Source of the DNA: Coniella vitis
Taxonomy: Eukaryota > Ascomycota > Sordariomycetes > Diaporthales > Schizoparmaceae
Direction of reading: 5' to 3'
NCBI GenBank assembly: GCA_011317545.1
Contig: WUJK01000002.1
Span: 1,240,001-1,304,000, forward strand
Length of the DNA: 64,000 nt
Positions 23,205-35,423 of the stretch are shown here, piece after piece. Each line of letters begins with the position of its first letter. Within the stretch, counting starts at the first letter, position 1. The position numbers were made by a program, and so were the translations under genes. Under the pieces are notes generated by a model. That model did no database searches. It worked only from the letters and a program-made list of their open reading frames with translations, and had not been told where the DNA came from.

Positions 23205-25039
23205 GTTCCTTTTGATGGACAGGGATGGTGGGAGATGCTTGGACTACTTCCCCGGACTGCCAAAGCAACTTCTAGCAGCTAGGCTAGAACGCGGCGTACA
23301 TAATAGTCTTTCACCGCGGGGATATGAGTAAGTTAACGTGGTAGTCGGTTTGCAAAACAAAGGGAAAAGAAGGTTTGCGCGACACGCGAGCAACAAAGCC
23401 ATCCAGCGATTGGGCGGCCCTTGAAAAGGACGCGTCTGAACACCGAGATACATAGTACACCCTGGAGGCGGGAGAAGGCTGACGCTTTTGTTGGGCACGA
23501 TACTACTATGTATGGAATCACGCATACTGATGCCGTGCTGCGTATAGTATTACGCCGTTCAAGATGCTTTGATTGCCAATAAGCCTACCAAAACGATGAG
23601 TCAGATTGGCAATGAATGGACGGTTGCGTGCGAGCTTCGTAAGCCGTAGGGCTCTGAGGGAGGGGTGACTTGGGAGTGTAGTATTGCATAGGCATTGCTG
23701 ATGCCAGAGAGACTCACCGACTCTTTGCGAAGGTACAACTTTCATATACATAGTAGAAGCAAAGTAGGCTTCGCCCGTTGTTTCGAGGACACGCTCGCCC
23801 ATACTATTGCAAGTGCCTCCCTCAATCACCGAGGGCTGTCACTTGCGGGATTTGGTTCCAGAGCGGCCAAGTTGCTACGACTTGGGACACTGCCCCAATT
23901 TAGGAATCTGCTTTTCATCTTGGCAACAGTTTTTTAGGGCCCAGGGCAGAAGTAGAATGCTCGCAACAATGGTTTTGCGGGGGCGGAAGCACAGAAAGAC
24001 AGCCCGGCAAAACAGAAGGCCGGGGTTCGCCTCCTCGTGTGGTTTGCTTCTTCTGCATCGTCTATCGTGATCGATCTTGATCCTTCTTCTCTGGCAATCT
24101 GCAAATTGAAATCACCGTCTGTCTGCATCCATCTGCATTCCCGCCAACACGGCCTCTGTTTGCATGCGACGCGAGGCGGCGGTGATTTGCTGATTATGAT
24201 GCTGATGGCGGCGGCGAGCGGTCCCTTTGTTCTGGGTGCAGTGTCGCAGATTTTCAATGGTTGCCAGGTGCTTACTATGTACTTACTTCTCTCTGCATGC
24301 TGTGGCATGCGGACGCCCGGAATTGGCGGGAATTCAAACCTCCATTGTTTTGGGGGGAAAGAGCATGTCTCTCTTTTGATAGACGCAGACCCTTGGCCCG
24401 GAGCCGCAGTCATCACATACCATAGTACTTTGTACTTTACCATAGTAGCGATACTCAGGTACCTCCAAAAAGTCGTTTTTTTGATTCGCGGCTGCTTTTT
24501 CCGTGACACTTGTGTACGTACTATCATCATATCCTTTACGGGCAAGAACCAAGTTTCAAGCGAGGTCCACCGTTGCCAACAAACTGCCAGCAGAACTTTT
24601 CTACTATGACAACTCAGAATTCTGCACCCAGCAGCAAACCAACAGTCTAGCAAACAATGCTATGATGCAGCAAAAAAAAAAAAAAAATACAAAAAAAACA
24701 ATGTCTATACGAGAACATCATTTGACCCCTGGGTCTGTGCTTTTTTTTTTTTCCCTCCATTTTTTTGCTAGCGACTTCTCACAAAACACGGAGGTGAGCG
24801 GGCAGCAGCGCTTTCGAAATGCGCTGTCGTTTCGTTTCATGCTGCGTGCCTCGCTGCCCACTCGTTTTTTGTGGGGGCCTCCAAAGTGTGAGCCTTGCTC
24901 CCGTCGGCTAAGCTCTGCGCAAGATGTCGAGCGAAGAGCAGAACTTCGGACCGAGCGTCTGTGTGAGTTTCTGAGGATGCTACAGTATGTGTACGCTAAT
25001 CTACTTGTACACTCAGCTCCAGCCGCCTCTTATTCAGGA

Positions 25040-25067
25040 CCGCCGCCACCGCCGCCGCCGCCGCCGC
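25040..25067 (+). repeat. CCG-rich trinucleotide tract
   Basis: An interrupted CCG repeat in non-coding DNA. Confidence 0.85.
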
Positions 25068-27677
25068 TATGTACTCCGACTGTGCATTTGCCATGCACTT
25101 TACTATGGATTGAGAATATACAGGACGGGTGTCGAGCTTCGCGCACCAACTGAGAACGTAGGGTCCCAATGTATATCACGGCATAGCCACGCACACAGCA
25201 AGAATCCCAGCCTGTGGTCCGGGCCCGGCGATCAGGGCCGTATGGCGGGGTTACTGATTGGCAGTACATAATCGCGAGTGCGAATTGTCCAAGGCATCGA
25301 AGATCGCAGCCAATTGCCCACAGTGATATGTGAATAGTACAAAGAGCAAGGGAGTAAGGGAGCAAAAGAATGCTATGTAAGTAACTGCCCCGCACACCTG
25401 TCCGCTTGAACTGGGCCTTTGGACCCCCAGCATCTAGATGGATCCAGATCTGACTTTGCCTTCGATCCTGACACGTAGATAAAGAAGCGCCAAAAGGAAA
25501 AAAAAGACCGCGGGGGTATCAGTGCGCTGTGCATTTGCTTGCGTGCTTCTTGTCATGCACTGCAGAGACATGGCACAGCCAGCATTGACACAGTTGTCAA
25601 GGCCAGACCATACTGGACACGAGAGATACACAGCCGTTCATCAGCCCAGGCCTCGACCAAAAACTTGGCTAGACCTGAACCTGGACCCAACCTGGCCTGT
25701 GGATAGTGGACCGGGACGCAGAAACTGGACCCTGTGGGCTTACATACTACTATGTAGGAGTATGGGCACACAACCGTGGAGCTACCCCGCGATGAAGAAA
25801 GACCGAGCATTGTTGCCCATCAGGTACAGAGCGAGGGCCCAAAAAATCAGCCCTCTTTGGTGGGGTTCGCTGCTTTTTTCCTCAATGCCTCGGCCGTGGT
25901 ACCACCGAGCAGTTATTGCAGGGTACCCGTGGCGAGGATGGGCCAAATACTATGTTATGTACTATGTAGATGGCAGAAATCCCAGAAATTTGAGAATTGG
26001 TGCCGGCGACTTGGACAAGAGCAGTCGTCGCCCAGATATGGAAGGGTCTTGCGTGGTTCTGCCAGACGCGAGATACTATGTAGAGGGAAGGCCCTGCAGC
26101 AGCAGCTCCCGCTTAGTCAAGGAATCCAGTTCTGCTTGTTACCTCGACCAACCAATTCACCGTCCATGGGAGCCACACACCTCGGTGTGGAGAGAAGAAG
26201 GCTGGGGTTTGAGGCATCGCTTCCCACGACATAGACGTCGTAAATACGTCGGCGCCGGTTAATGCCCCCCTGCAAGGCCGCGAGTGGTGGTGCAACGAGT
26301 CCTCGACTGTGCGTGGCGACAGATATCTGAAGGGTACCTGAATACCAGTTAAAGATTAAAGACCCGAGTACTAGCTATACTATGTACGCTCGAATCGTGG
26401 ATTGGCAAGGACCGGAGGAGACGAGACTGGCGCCGCCATTCATTCAGCCACCTTTACTATGTATATTATATTCTTGAGCTGGGATGGATGGAATGCGCTC
26501 TAGCAGTCTCTGGTGGAAAAAATCATGAAGACGCGTTGCTCGGAATCCATCGAACAACAAAGTTGGATCAGGATTACTATGTAGCAACAGACCCTTCAAC
26601 AGCGGACTCTGTGTTGTGAAAGTACAGACACCTGCCATGACTGCAGTGAAGCTGCATATCTGACCCTAATTCTGATACCGCCTCCAGATGATCCCAGTCC
26701 TCGCAGGTCTCGTCTGTATGGAGGGATAATCTACCCGTCCGGACAGGCATTCTCGTCTTCTAGAAAGAGGACCCTGCAGTCAAACTCCCCAGACCAAGTC
26801 TGCAGACTCTTCAGCATGCTTAGTAGGGACACACATGTGAGACCTCGGGATGATATGTACACTTGACGAACATGTAAATGGCCAGATCTGATTCACTGAA
26901 CGAAGCTTTGCTACAATATGTCAGGATCTGACGCTGTTTCGCCGGCGAGGAGCTGCTATCTCAGACAGCTGCAAAACTCCTTGTTTATATACAAGCAGGT
27001 TTCTGGATAGAGGATCTCATTGATGGATTGATTGACCGATTGTTAGATTGATGTGCCAACCTCACCTACGTTCCCTCAATTCCCTCAAGCGTATGTATTT
27101 GCGGTTGGCTTTTTGAGATGATTCTTATCGGGAAGTTTTGCCTGCGTCTCGCTTCAGGTTCTCGTGGTGAAGGGCGGGGAATTTCTAATCAAATCACGAA
27201 TGTGCTTTCTAATCAGTGCTATTATCATGATCCTGTTGGCAGACCTTGTCATAAGGCAGGCGGTCATCTGTTGTCGTGGTGTAAATTTGCCGAACAAATC
27301 ACAGCCTTTCTTGCCCCCAGCTGCCACTTGTGTACAACGCAGATCTTGCCTGTAGGTGGAGGGTTTGCACAAGGATGCCGGAGAGATACGGATCTTTTTA
27401 TTCGGCATATACTGAGTACATATATATTTCAAGTCAAGATATTTTATTCAGAACCAAGACACTTGTGTGTGTTTGTATCTTGAATATTACTCGTGGGGCT
27501 TTTGCTACCTCTGGCGGTGCTGAATGTGGTGTCGTGTCTTGAGAAAAATGGTGACCTTCCTAGCGAGGGAATCAACGTCCGATGGCTGGCGGTGTGAGTC
27601 CTTTTACTCTCTTGACTACTTGGACCAATATCTTTTCCCGTGTTATCCGTCTCAGACCTTACAAATAACATAGTACA

Positions 27678-27701
27678 CCCCCCCCCCCACACACACACAC
27701 A
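27678..27701 (+). repeat. C11 run joined to an AC tract
   Basis: Eleven C followed directly by about six AC units, just after a near copy of the TACATAGTA motif. Confidence 0.9.
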
Positions 27702-28776
27702 AATCTGCAGAAAGGAAAAAGGTTCGAGACCTTGGTTGCATACATGATAGATAACCCGTGTCTACGTACAAATCTTATCTTCCACATCTGACAGATGGGA
27801 TATCAATCCCCGAACCGGGCCGTCAGCGCTCGCGGCTGCTCCTACATGTGCTTAGGTAGTAAAATACTAGTACTATGTACCAATAAGCTGGCCCAGGAGC
27901 GGGGGGGTGGGGGAGAGAAAGACCCCAGCGACGACAAGTCCCCACGGAATTATCTACGCCGCCGGCCAAATGCGGGTGTTTGGAGCAACACGCAACTTTG
28001 TTTGAACACAGAGGACATTTCAATACTTTTAAAATGCATAATAAAGTGATGCCAGAACTGCTCTCAAGTGTCCCATATCGGAGGCTTATGCTCCACAACC
28101 GGGTGTCAGGCAATCTTGATCAAACAGGTTATTAACTGACCGAATTGGAGAAGGAGCTGGTTGTTGTTTGTACTCTCTAACCACATGCCAATCTTGTTCA
28201 TCTCAGGTATCACCCACTTTTGATAACTGATGGGGTAGCTGATATACTTTACCTTTTATCCGTGTACTCTGTATGACCTCGCATTCGTTTGGTTGGCTCT
28301 TGTCCACAAATCGTGTGCCGACCTAGAGTCAAGAATATCTCCGAACGGACGGCCGGGGCCGGGACTGGGGACTGGGACTGGGAACTGCACGGGATGCGGG
28401 CATCAAAACATGAAAGTACTGTCGATATATAACCCATTCGGCTAGATCATCGCCTCAACAGACAAAGCTACCTATCCAGGTATCTAGTTGATTACATATA
28501 CTCATAAGTATTGTAACCGGTGTACTTGCCGGCTCCCCCCACCCCTTTTCTTTTTTCTTTCTAAACTCGCAGAACTGCCTTGTGCCACCTTTTCTTTCTT
28601 TTTTCTGCCGTGAGTAGCCTGTACACAGATAGATGGATGGTAAAGGTTTCAAGTATCGTAAAGGTCAAGGGGCACATGCCGCGGGGGGTCAAGAAGAAAA
28701 GTCTTGCTAGACGATGCCCGCCTGGACGGACCCCCACGAACGAAACGACCATTTTTCCTAGAAACATACAACCCAA

Positions 28777-28777
<1 letters not shown>

Positions 28778-28825
<48 letters not shown>
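28778..28825 (+). repeat. AC dinucleotide tract, about 24 units
   Basis: The longest microsatellite in the window, uninterrupted over 48 bp in non-coding DNA. Confidence 0.95.
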
Positions 28826-28826
<1 letters not shown>

Positions 28827-29136
28827 ACACTTCCTCACGGGGCGGGCCTTGTGACGTTTGCATTTCGAGCAAAAGAGAGTGAAAAAAAAAAAGAGCTAGA
28901 GAGAGGGGGAAATGGTGAAACGAACCAAGAAAAAAAGGGCTTGTGACTTTGAGCTGTTGAGTAGATACAAGTACTATGTACTAGTAGTTATGGGACGCGG
29001 GAATCACTTGCGTAGTTTGTACTTTTGGCCATATGTTGTTATACGTAGTAGACTCTACGGTGCAGGATCGCAGGCGTTTTCTTCTTCTTTTTCTACCCTT
29101 CTTTTGCGTTTTCTTCGTTTTTGCTGCCTGTTTCCA

Positions 29137-29155
29137 TCTCTCTCTCTCTCTCTCT
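29137..29155 (+). repeat. TC dinucleotide tract
   Basis: About 9.5 TC units, followed 35 bp later by a TTG/TTA-rich trinucleotide tract at about 29191-29227. Confidence 0.85.
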
Positions 29156-31187
29156 GCAGAAATGATAAAGCCTTTCAGCCATTCTGCTGCTTGTTATTGT
29201 TATTGTTATTGTTGTTGTTGTTGTTGCTTGCAGCCAGCCGTCTGAAGCGCTGTCTACAAGCCGTTTTTCATCATCTGCCGTGGACGTCACGGCTGTTGCA
29301 AGTGACCAAGAAAGAAAAGCGAAAACAAATAGTTGTATTGATGCGTCTGGTATTACGACATAACCTGAAAATAAGGTGGCCCCCCCCCCCTTCTCCGGGA
29401 TGCGTCAACTGATATCGTCAGTAGTACGTACACACTTCGTACCTCGATATGTACAGCGAACCGTTTTGACAAAATGACACCGCACAAGTTGGATTGTTGA
29501 AGCGTTAGAAAAGATAAAAAGCCGGGCATAATAACGTCCCAATCATCTGTTTGCTATTATGTCTGTACCAAGATATTGATTCCGCTTGTCATGTCGCTTC
29601 AGTCTTGCTCTTCCATCACAGAGGGAGAAAGACAAAAGAGAATTGCTTCATGATCACATCTGGACTCATTGTTTGTAGCATGGCGGGTTACGGTTGAAAA
29701 GGGTCGGCCTCAAGAGTCAAGCGTGTTGTTTTTATATATATATATATCTATATTGATAAAAACGGATAGAAAAAAGCAAGGCGGTCAAGTCGTTTTGAGA
29801 TAGTATAAATTGCCTCGTTGTCTTAGCAAAAAAAAGGCACCTTGACCGTACTAGCGAGACCACACACCATCAGTCTTGTACTTGCTCCTCACAAAAATCA
29901 CAACGATTGTGTTAAAAAGTTTACTCCCAAGTACCTGAGTTGCTGCCGGCGTCGCTCAAGCATGGTTTGCTAGCACTAGTTGCGATAGCACCGCGACCCC
30001 CAAGTGCCGCGGTTGGATGGGGCAAGCTATCGACTCAAGTACGTACCTACCAGTCTAGGTAGGAGGGAGAGCGTAGTATCCTGTATAAAGTGTAGAAGGA
30101 GAATACAAACACGGCTGCCGAGAGATGCAAGTGCTTATTGACGGACTCTTGCGTCTAGGTTCGAAAGTGCAGGTCTCTCAAATGGGGGGCTTGTCCGACC
30201 AAGAATGCGCAGAGGAGCCGAATGATGACAGGCAGATAGATCCGGGGTGATATATGCATGAATAACCTTCAAAGCTCCGCGGGTACAGAGAAACTCAAAG
30301 TCTGGGAAGAAATGACGGGCGACCGAGAATGCCTGTCCGCTCGCGGGTGGCTTACGAAGCCGACAATGGCACGAACGTGAGCACTTGAGGATTGCTAAAA
30401 GGCGGCCGGCTTTGTGTGCACATATTCGGCCGAGTCTCGATTGGATTCGCGGTACAGAACGAGGAGAGATTGTGGTTTCGATGACAGCTGAATGTACGAA
30501 GAGGTGATGTAAAAAGCTCAAGCGTGAAACCTCACGAGATGTCGCTGGGACACAAGACATTGGTTGCGTGCTTGTCACACATGACAAAAGATCTGACATT
30601 GGTGAGGAGAAATGTTCTGGTGGTGAGACTGATGCATCAGTTCTACCTGGCTGTCGTCTAAAATTCCGGGCTGGTGGTGTGGAGGGAGGGGGAGAGGTTG
30701 CGCTCAGGAGCGAACGACAATGCCACCCTTTGCTCTCAAAGCAGCTGATCTTGAATACCGCCGGTATCTGAGTGTAGCAATTCGTCGCATCCGTTCTAGT
30801 AGCTTGTCAGATATTATTCGACTTATCTTTATTTGCGCTTCAAAATTACAGCATAAGATTGCAACGTGCCTTATGTAGGTTGCAAAACGTAGGATCTAGC
30901 CATGCCCACCGACAACTTCGGCCTCAAACCCAACCATGACCCTCAACCAAGTCGAACGGCTCGAGCTATGGTCAAAGCCTGCATGACTGATGTACTCGGC
31001 TCAGAATGGATAGCTGGATCAGCTTGAAACGGCGGCGGCGGCGATGCTGCATACCGACAGAAACCCAAAGCCCATAGAGAACAGCCCAACGCCAGACTCC
31101 TTACATATGGAAAAGACTCTCTGATCCAAGAAAACCTTTCAACTCCACGGCCAATACGACCGTGCCTTTTGCCGTTCTTGGCTTCTC

Positions 31188-31977
31188 TCAGCTCCGCAGT
31201 GCCTCGAGCCTGTTCCTCATTTGATCCATCGTAGCCTCGATATCCTCCTCGTCCTCTTCCTCGACTGGCTGTGGCTCCTCGACATGCTGCGGTGGCGCCG
31301 CCGGCAGGGAGCCTGTCTTTTCCATTTTGCCCTTGAGTATCTCACCCAGAACCTTGTCGACTTCGCCCTCGGCTTCTTCATCCTCTTCGAGCAGCATATC
31401 GTCCTGTGGCAGCGTCTCGTCGACCATTTCCTCAATCACCCCAGCCTTCATCAGCTCCATGCTCAGCTCCTGCATCGTGCCCGCCAGCTCAGGCAGCCGG
31501 ATCAACGTATTGACGTCCTTCATGATGCCGACACTGGCACGAATGCTCCCCTCAATCTTGCGCACGGCAAAGGCCTCGTTAACTTGCATTTGGACGGAGC
31601 TGAGCTGGGCCTTGGCGGTGACAAGGCGCGACGACGTCTTGCGGTGCTGAATGAGCTCGCGGGCGAACATGCGCACGTCCTTTTGCGCCTGCTTTGCGCG
31701 CGAAGGATCACGCTGGGCGCGACGGTCGGCGGCGAGGATGAGGTTCTTGGTCTTGACTTCGGCTTGGCGCACAGCGGCAATGTCGCGGTCGAGCTTGCGC
31801 ATGTTCTGACGCAGCATCATGTTGCATTTTCGGAGCTGGTCAAATGGGTGGGGCGGAGAATTGTTAGTACAGCCATATTTAGAGAGGATTCTGTCTTTGA
31901 TGAATGCCGGGGAAAGGGAATGGGCTCACTTGGGCTGCCGGGTCGGGCTTGACGAAGATGGCCTTGAGGGCCTCCAT
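31188..31977 (-). CDS. VPS24: ESCRT-III subunit Vps24 (CHMP3)
   Basis: Two exons, 31977-31930 and 31835-31188, with a 94-nt intron (GTGAGC donor, CCAG acceptor). The product has 231 residues, close to yeast Vps24 (224). Exon 1 encodes MEALKAIFVKPDPAAQ. Exon 2 continues LRKCNMMLRQNMRKLDRDIA, the classic basic first helix of the Snf7 family. Residues about 20-150 are the charged helical core. About 150-205 is acidic linker. The C-terminus (MDQMRNRLEALRS) fits the MIM1 motif that recruits Vps4. In the known family Vps24 polymerises with Vps2 on Snf7 filaments at endosomes to drive intralumenal vesicle budding. The start at 31977 is fixed by the conserved N-terminus, which would be missed if only the large exon were read. 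The p23 gene is divergent, 1.5 kb away. Confidence 0.95.
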
Positions 31978-33460
31978 CTTGGGGGCGGTAGGTAGGGGTT
32001 GGATTGCCAAGATAACAGCAATCTCTTTCACAAAAGTAATGGAGTTGGCACAGTCAATCGAAAGGGTATATATTTGGCGATGGCGAGCGCGCGGGCGGTT
32101 GACGGCGGGGACATAGATGAATGGATGAAGGAGGGCAGGCGACAGAAAGGGTTGACGTAAGGGTTGTTGCCCAGTGGAGTCGTGTCAGTGCCCCAGCGCG
32201 GCGGGTCAGTCATTACTATGTAGACGCCCGGGCGCCTAGGCTCAGGCTCTACATAGTATAAGCGCCCGCTTAGCACCCAGAGAGAAGGCTTTTGGGTGAT
32301 TGACATGGTTGGGCGGGATGCACAACGCATTGTGAACAGAACAGGACCTTTCTTTGATCATGAATAAGCTTGTTATTATGTAGTGCAGTGTGGTGTGATG
32401 TGCAAAATATCCGAGCCAGCTCTTGGAAGTATTTACTCAAAGTAGTTAAATACATGTTTATATGCATGCAGAGCCCGTTTTCTTGAAATAGATACAAGTG
32501 AGTATATTGTTCTTATTTCAGATGGGTAGGCATTCACAAGGTGTGCTGCAAAAGCATAAGAAAGCGTACATCTGTCTGTCTGCAAGTCGTACAGTCAGCG
32601 TGATTATCACTATCATATACACGTTGATCAGCTGATTTTGTGTAATGCAACAGACCTTAGAACCCTGAGGCCATAACGGTGCGCGGCCAGATTATCATCG
32701 AAAGTCTTTGGGCTTTTGCTGAGAGATGAGTTTGAACCCTCCCCCTCCGCCCCAGAAGGATACTGTATATTGGAGAGGCGGGGACCACGGCCTTTTCCAG
32801 CCTTGTCTTCCAAGGTTGCTATTGAATGCCATTGGTAAAGAACAGAAGGGCAGGTGCATACATAGTATACTATGATATAGTAGTAGCTAGCTGCACTGCA
32901 GGGACCAGGGGGTTCTGGTGCCAGGTAGTGGTGTCTGCGAGCTTCCTCAAAGTTCCATGCACTCATCACTTACTGCAGTTGTGCCTATCCTGTCCTGCCC
33001 ACTGCACGCTCGGAAGCCTCCAACCCTCTGTGCACAATCAATACAAGACTTCTCGACCTTTTCAATTGTCCCTTTTCCAATTTCACTCTCGAGATACCCC
33101 CTTTCTAAACATCATCAACCCATCTTGTGAAGCCCACCTGCTCTTCCTGCTTCAAGACAGCGCTGCTAAAACTCAACCAAGTCCAACCCACACTCAGCAC
33201 TGAACCCAGCAATATCGCCAGTGCCCCATTGCAAAGTACAGTACCCCGCGTTTTGTCACCAGGAGCTCATTTCAACTGACCGGCCCTTGCCTAAGCTCAG
33301 CCATCCTTCTGCTGCAAAAAGTCCCCACCCCAAAACCTCCATTTAACAACACCTGCAGCTTGCAACCTCGAATTTCACCTTTACCCCCTCCGTCACTGCA
33401 ATCGCCAAAGCACCCGCGCGATCTACGCCCTCAGTCTCCTTCTCTTCTCCATCTGCAAAA
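31978..33460. other. Divergent intergenic region VPS24 / p23
   Basis: No gene seen. It should hold both promoters. An inverted pair of the TACTATGTA motif sits at 32214-32258, 240 bp upstream of VPS24, and another copy at 32859. The last 400 bp before the p23 start are C/T-rich, as is common for fungal leaders. Confidence 0.55.
32214..32258. repeat. Inverted TACTATGTA pair flanking a GC-rich palindrome
   Basis: TACTATGTAG (32214-32223) and CTACATAGTA (32249-32258) are reverse complements around 25 bp. The spacer contains the palindrome CGCCCGGGCG. The element lies in the VPS24 upstream region. Confidence 0.85.
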
Positions 33461-34435
33461 ATGGCTGCTACTGCTACTCCTGAGGGTAAGTCGAAAGAGA
33501 CAGACTAGCATGGGCTGCTGCCGTTGCCACGCTGCCGTCGCGCTTGGCGCATCTCCAGGCGCTTCATTTCCCCGAAGCACAAGGAAGCAATGCAGGCTGA
33601 CACTCGCATCGCGCACGCGCATCAGTGCTCTGGGCCCAGCGCTCCTCCAGCACCGACGCCGAGAAGAACTTTGTCTACCTGACCATCACCGTCCCCGATG
33701 TGCCCAAGTCCAGCATGAAGCTCGATCTTAAGCCCACCGGCCTGACCTTCACCGGACACTCCGACACACTCAAGAAGACATACCACCTCGAGCTCGAGTT
33801 CTACGCCGAGATCGACGACAAGGCCTCCAAGGTTAACCACACTGGCAAGAACGTCGAGCTCAAGCTGCAGAAGAAGGAGCTGAACGAGGCCTACTGGCCC
33901 CGCCTGCTCAAGGAGGCCAAGAAGGTGCACTTTCTCCGGACAGACTTTGACAAGTGGGTCGACGAGGACGAGCAAAACGAAGCTGCTGAGGAGGACTTTT
34001 CGCAATTCGGCGGCATGGGTAAGTGCCAATCCCGGCTTCTATTGCTGCAACTGCAGAACAGCGTCTTGAATTCAGTTTGGCTAACGCTGTAACCTTCTCT
34101 GACAGGCGGCATGCCCGGTATGGGTGGTATGTCATGAGAACCCCAAAAATATTTCTCTTTTGTATTTTCAGGCCAGGACTCTTGCGCCTATGTACTCGTT
34201 GCGCCAAGGTTTCACAATCCCTGCTGGATGAACAATATGCTAATACAAAAACCTTGACACAGGCGGCGCCGACTTTGGCGGCATTGACTTCTCCAAACTT
34301 GGTGGTGGTGCTGGTATGGGCGGTCTGGATGAGGACGAGGAGGATGAAGAAGAAGAAGACGAAGACATGCCGGCTCTGGAGGGCGAAGAAGGAGGGGCAG
34401 CCGAGACCAAGGCTGCAGAGGAGACCAAGGCCTAA
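33461..34435 (+). CDS. SBA1: Hsp90 co-chaperone p23 (Sba1/Wos2)
   Basis: Four exons: 33461-33485, 33626-34018, 34106-34126 and 34263-34435, giving 203 residues. The CS domain spans about residues 6-120. It has the p23 signature: WAQRSSS near the start, FTGHSDTLKKTYHLELEFY, and WPRLLKEAKKVHFLRTDF.KWVDEDE at the end of the fold. The C-terminus is Gly/Met-rich and then strongly acidic (DEDEEDEEEEDEDMPALEGEE). In the family it binds the ATP-bound closed Hsp90 dimer in the cytosol, slows ATP hydrolysis and stabilises client complexes. The start is set by MAATATPE joining V-L-W across the first intron. Exon 3 is a 21-nt microexon. If the following intron (GTATGT donor) is retained, a stop comes three codons on and the acidic tail is lost. 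Confidence 0.95.
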
Positions 34436-35423
34436 ATTAAATTCAGCGGCCGTGAACAGCACCCGTGCATCGCCCACCTTACCCACTGCACCCGACTCTC
34501 AGTCATGAATACATGGATCAGGCACTTCACTGTTGCTTTTCGCTCGGAAAAGAAAAAGGATCAAATCGCCCGGTCTGTTTCTGGTGAATTTTTGGAGTTT
34601 GCAGAGGTTTTTACAGGACAAGCGTTCGGATTCTTTTGAAGAGTGTAATCCTGGAAACAGATTTGAACCGAGACTTCGTGCATATATCACGGACAATCAA
34701 GACTCTTTCCTAGTTTGAACTGTCGCACCCACACACAATGGCTTTGCTATCTCCTAAATACCGTACGGCAGGGATTTAGGCCGAACGTCCTTTCCAGAGC
34801 TGAGTGTCAAGACAGAATATCGACCGACTTCTCTGACATTTAAATAGCATGCTCCATGACCACCATCGTAAGCTTTTGGCCATTATCAGCCGACAACTCT
34901 CATTCAGTCCTTTTTGCTATTGCATTTGGCTCTCTTTCGCCCAGCGAAACCCAAATGTTTACGTTTGCCATTGCCATATTGATTCCCACGGAAGGGCAGA
35001 AGATGAAATGTCATTAACAAGTAATAGTTGATCAGCATTATGTGTTCTTACCTATACGAAGAAATACGAACGATGGCCCTAGGTCATTGTAAGAAAAGAT
35101 ATATACACGTTTGGATTCTGGCCCTGGAGAGCACAGGAACATCACGTCCACCCCTCACTGAAGTTGACAACGAAAATCACAAGTCCATTCTGGGTTCGCC
35201 AAACCACTGAGAGTTGTGTATAAGACTCCAGACGCGCAAACAATCATTGTACAAGAACTACAGAATAAATCGTCCGGTCGCTTGCCCCTGTATGTATAAG
35301 AACGGTCTTGAATGATGTGTTATAGTGCCTCCCTTGAAAGTCAAAACCAGACCCGGATGCTCTCAATTAAGTACCTTGAAAGTAGTGAAGAAACCACTGC
35401 ATGCCCTGACACCATCATGTTAT
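34436..35423. other. Convergent intergenic region p23 / YRA1-like
   Basis: Nearly 1 kb between two converging 3' ends. It is A/T-richer than the coding parts and presumably holds 3' UTRs and polyadenylation signals. I see no gene, RNA or repeat. Confidence 0.5.

Larger units (their letters stand above)
24273..28980 (+). repeat. Run of nine TACTATGTA copies in one orientation
   Basis: Exact copies start at 24273, 25748, 25960, 26074, 26378, 26455, 26575, 27871 and 28972, all on the plus strand. Flanking bases differ at every copy, so these are not remnants of a longer repeat. A near copy in the other orientation (AACATAGTA) lies at 27667. Confidence 0.85.
20426..31187. other. 10.8-kb gene desert upstream of the 161-residue gene
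   Basis: I find no convincing gene. Several ORFs of 220-250 codons (21547-22278, 23934-24653, 25522-26262) lack codon bias and domains and read straight through TACTATGTA copies and microsatellites. The region holds 17 exact copies of that motif between 21.0 and 29.0 kb. It also has AC, TACA/TATG, CCG, TC and GTT microsatellites and G or C runs at 21389, 27678 and 29380. From 29.5 to 31.2 kb I see nothing notable. Confidence 0.6.

Noticed and set aside
25522..26262. 246-codon plus-strand ORF
   Set aside because: Contains three copies or near copies of TACTATGTA read as Tyr-Tyr-Val. Composition is not protein-like.
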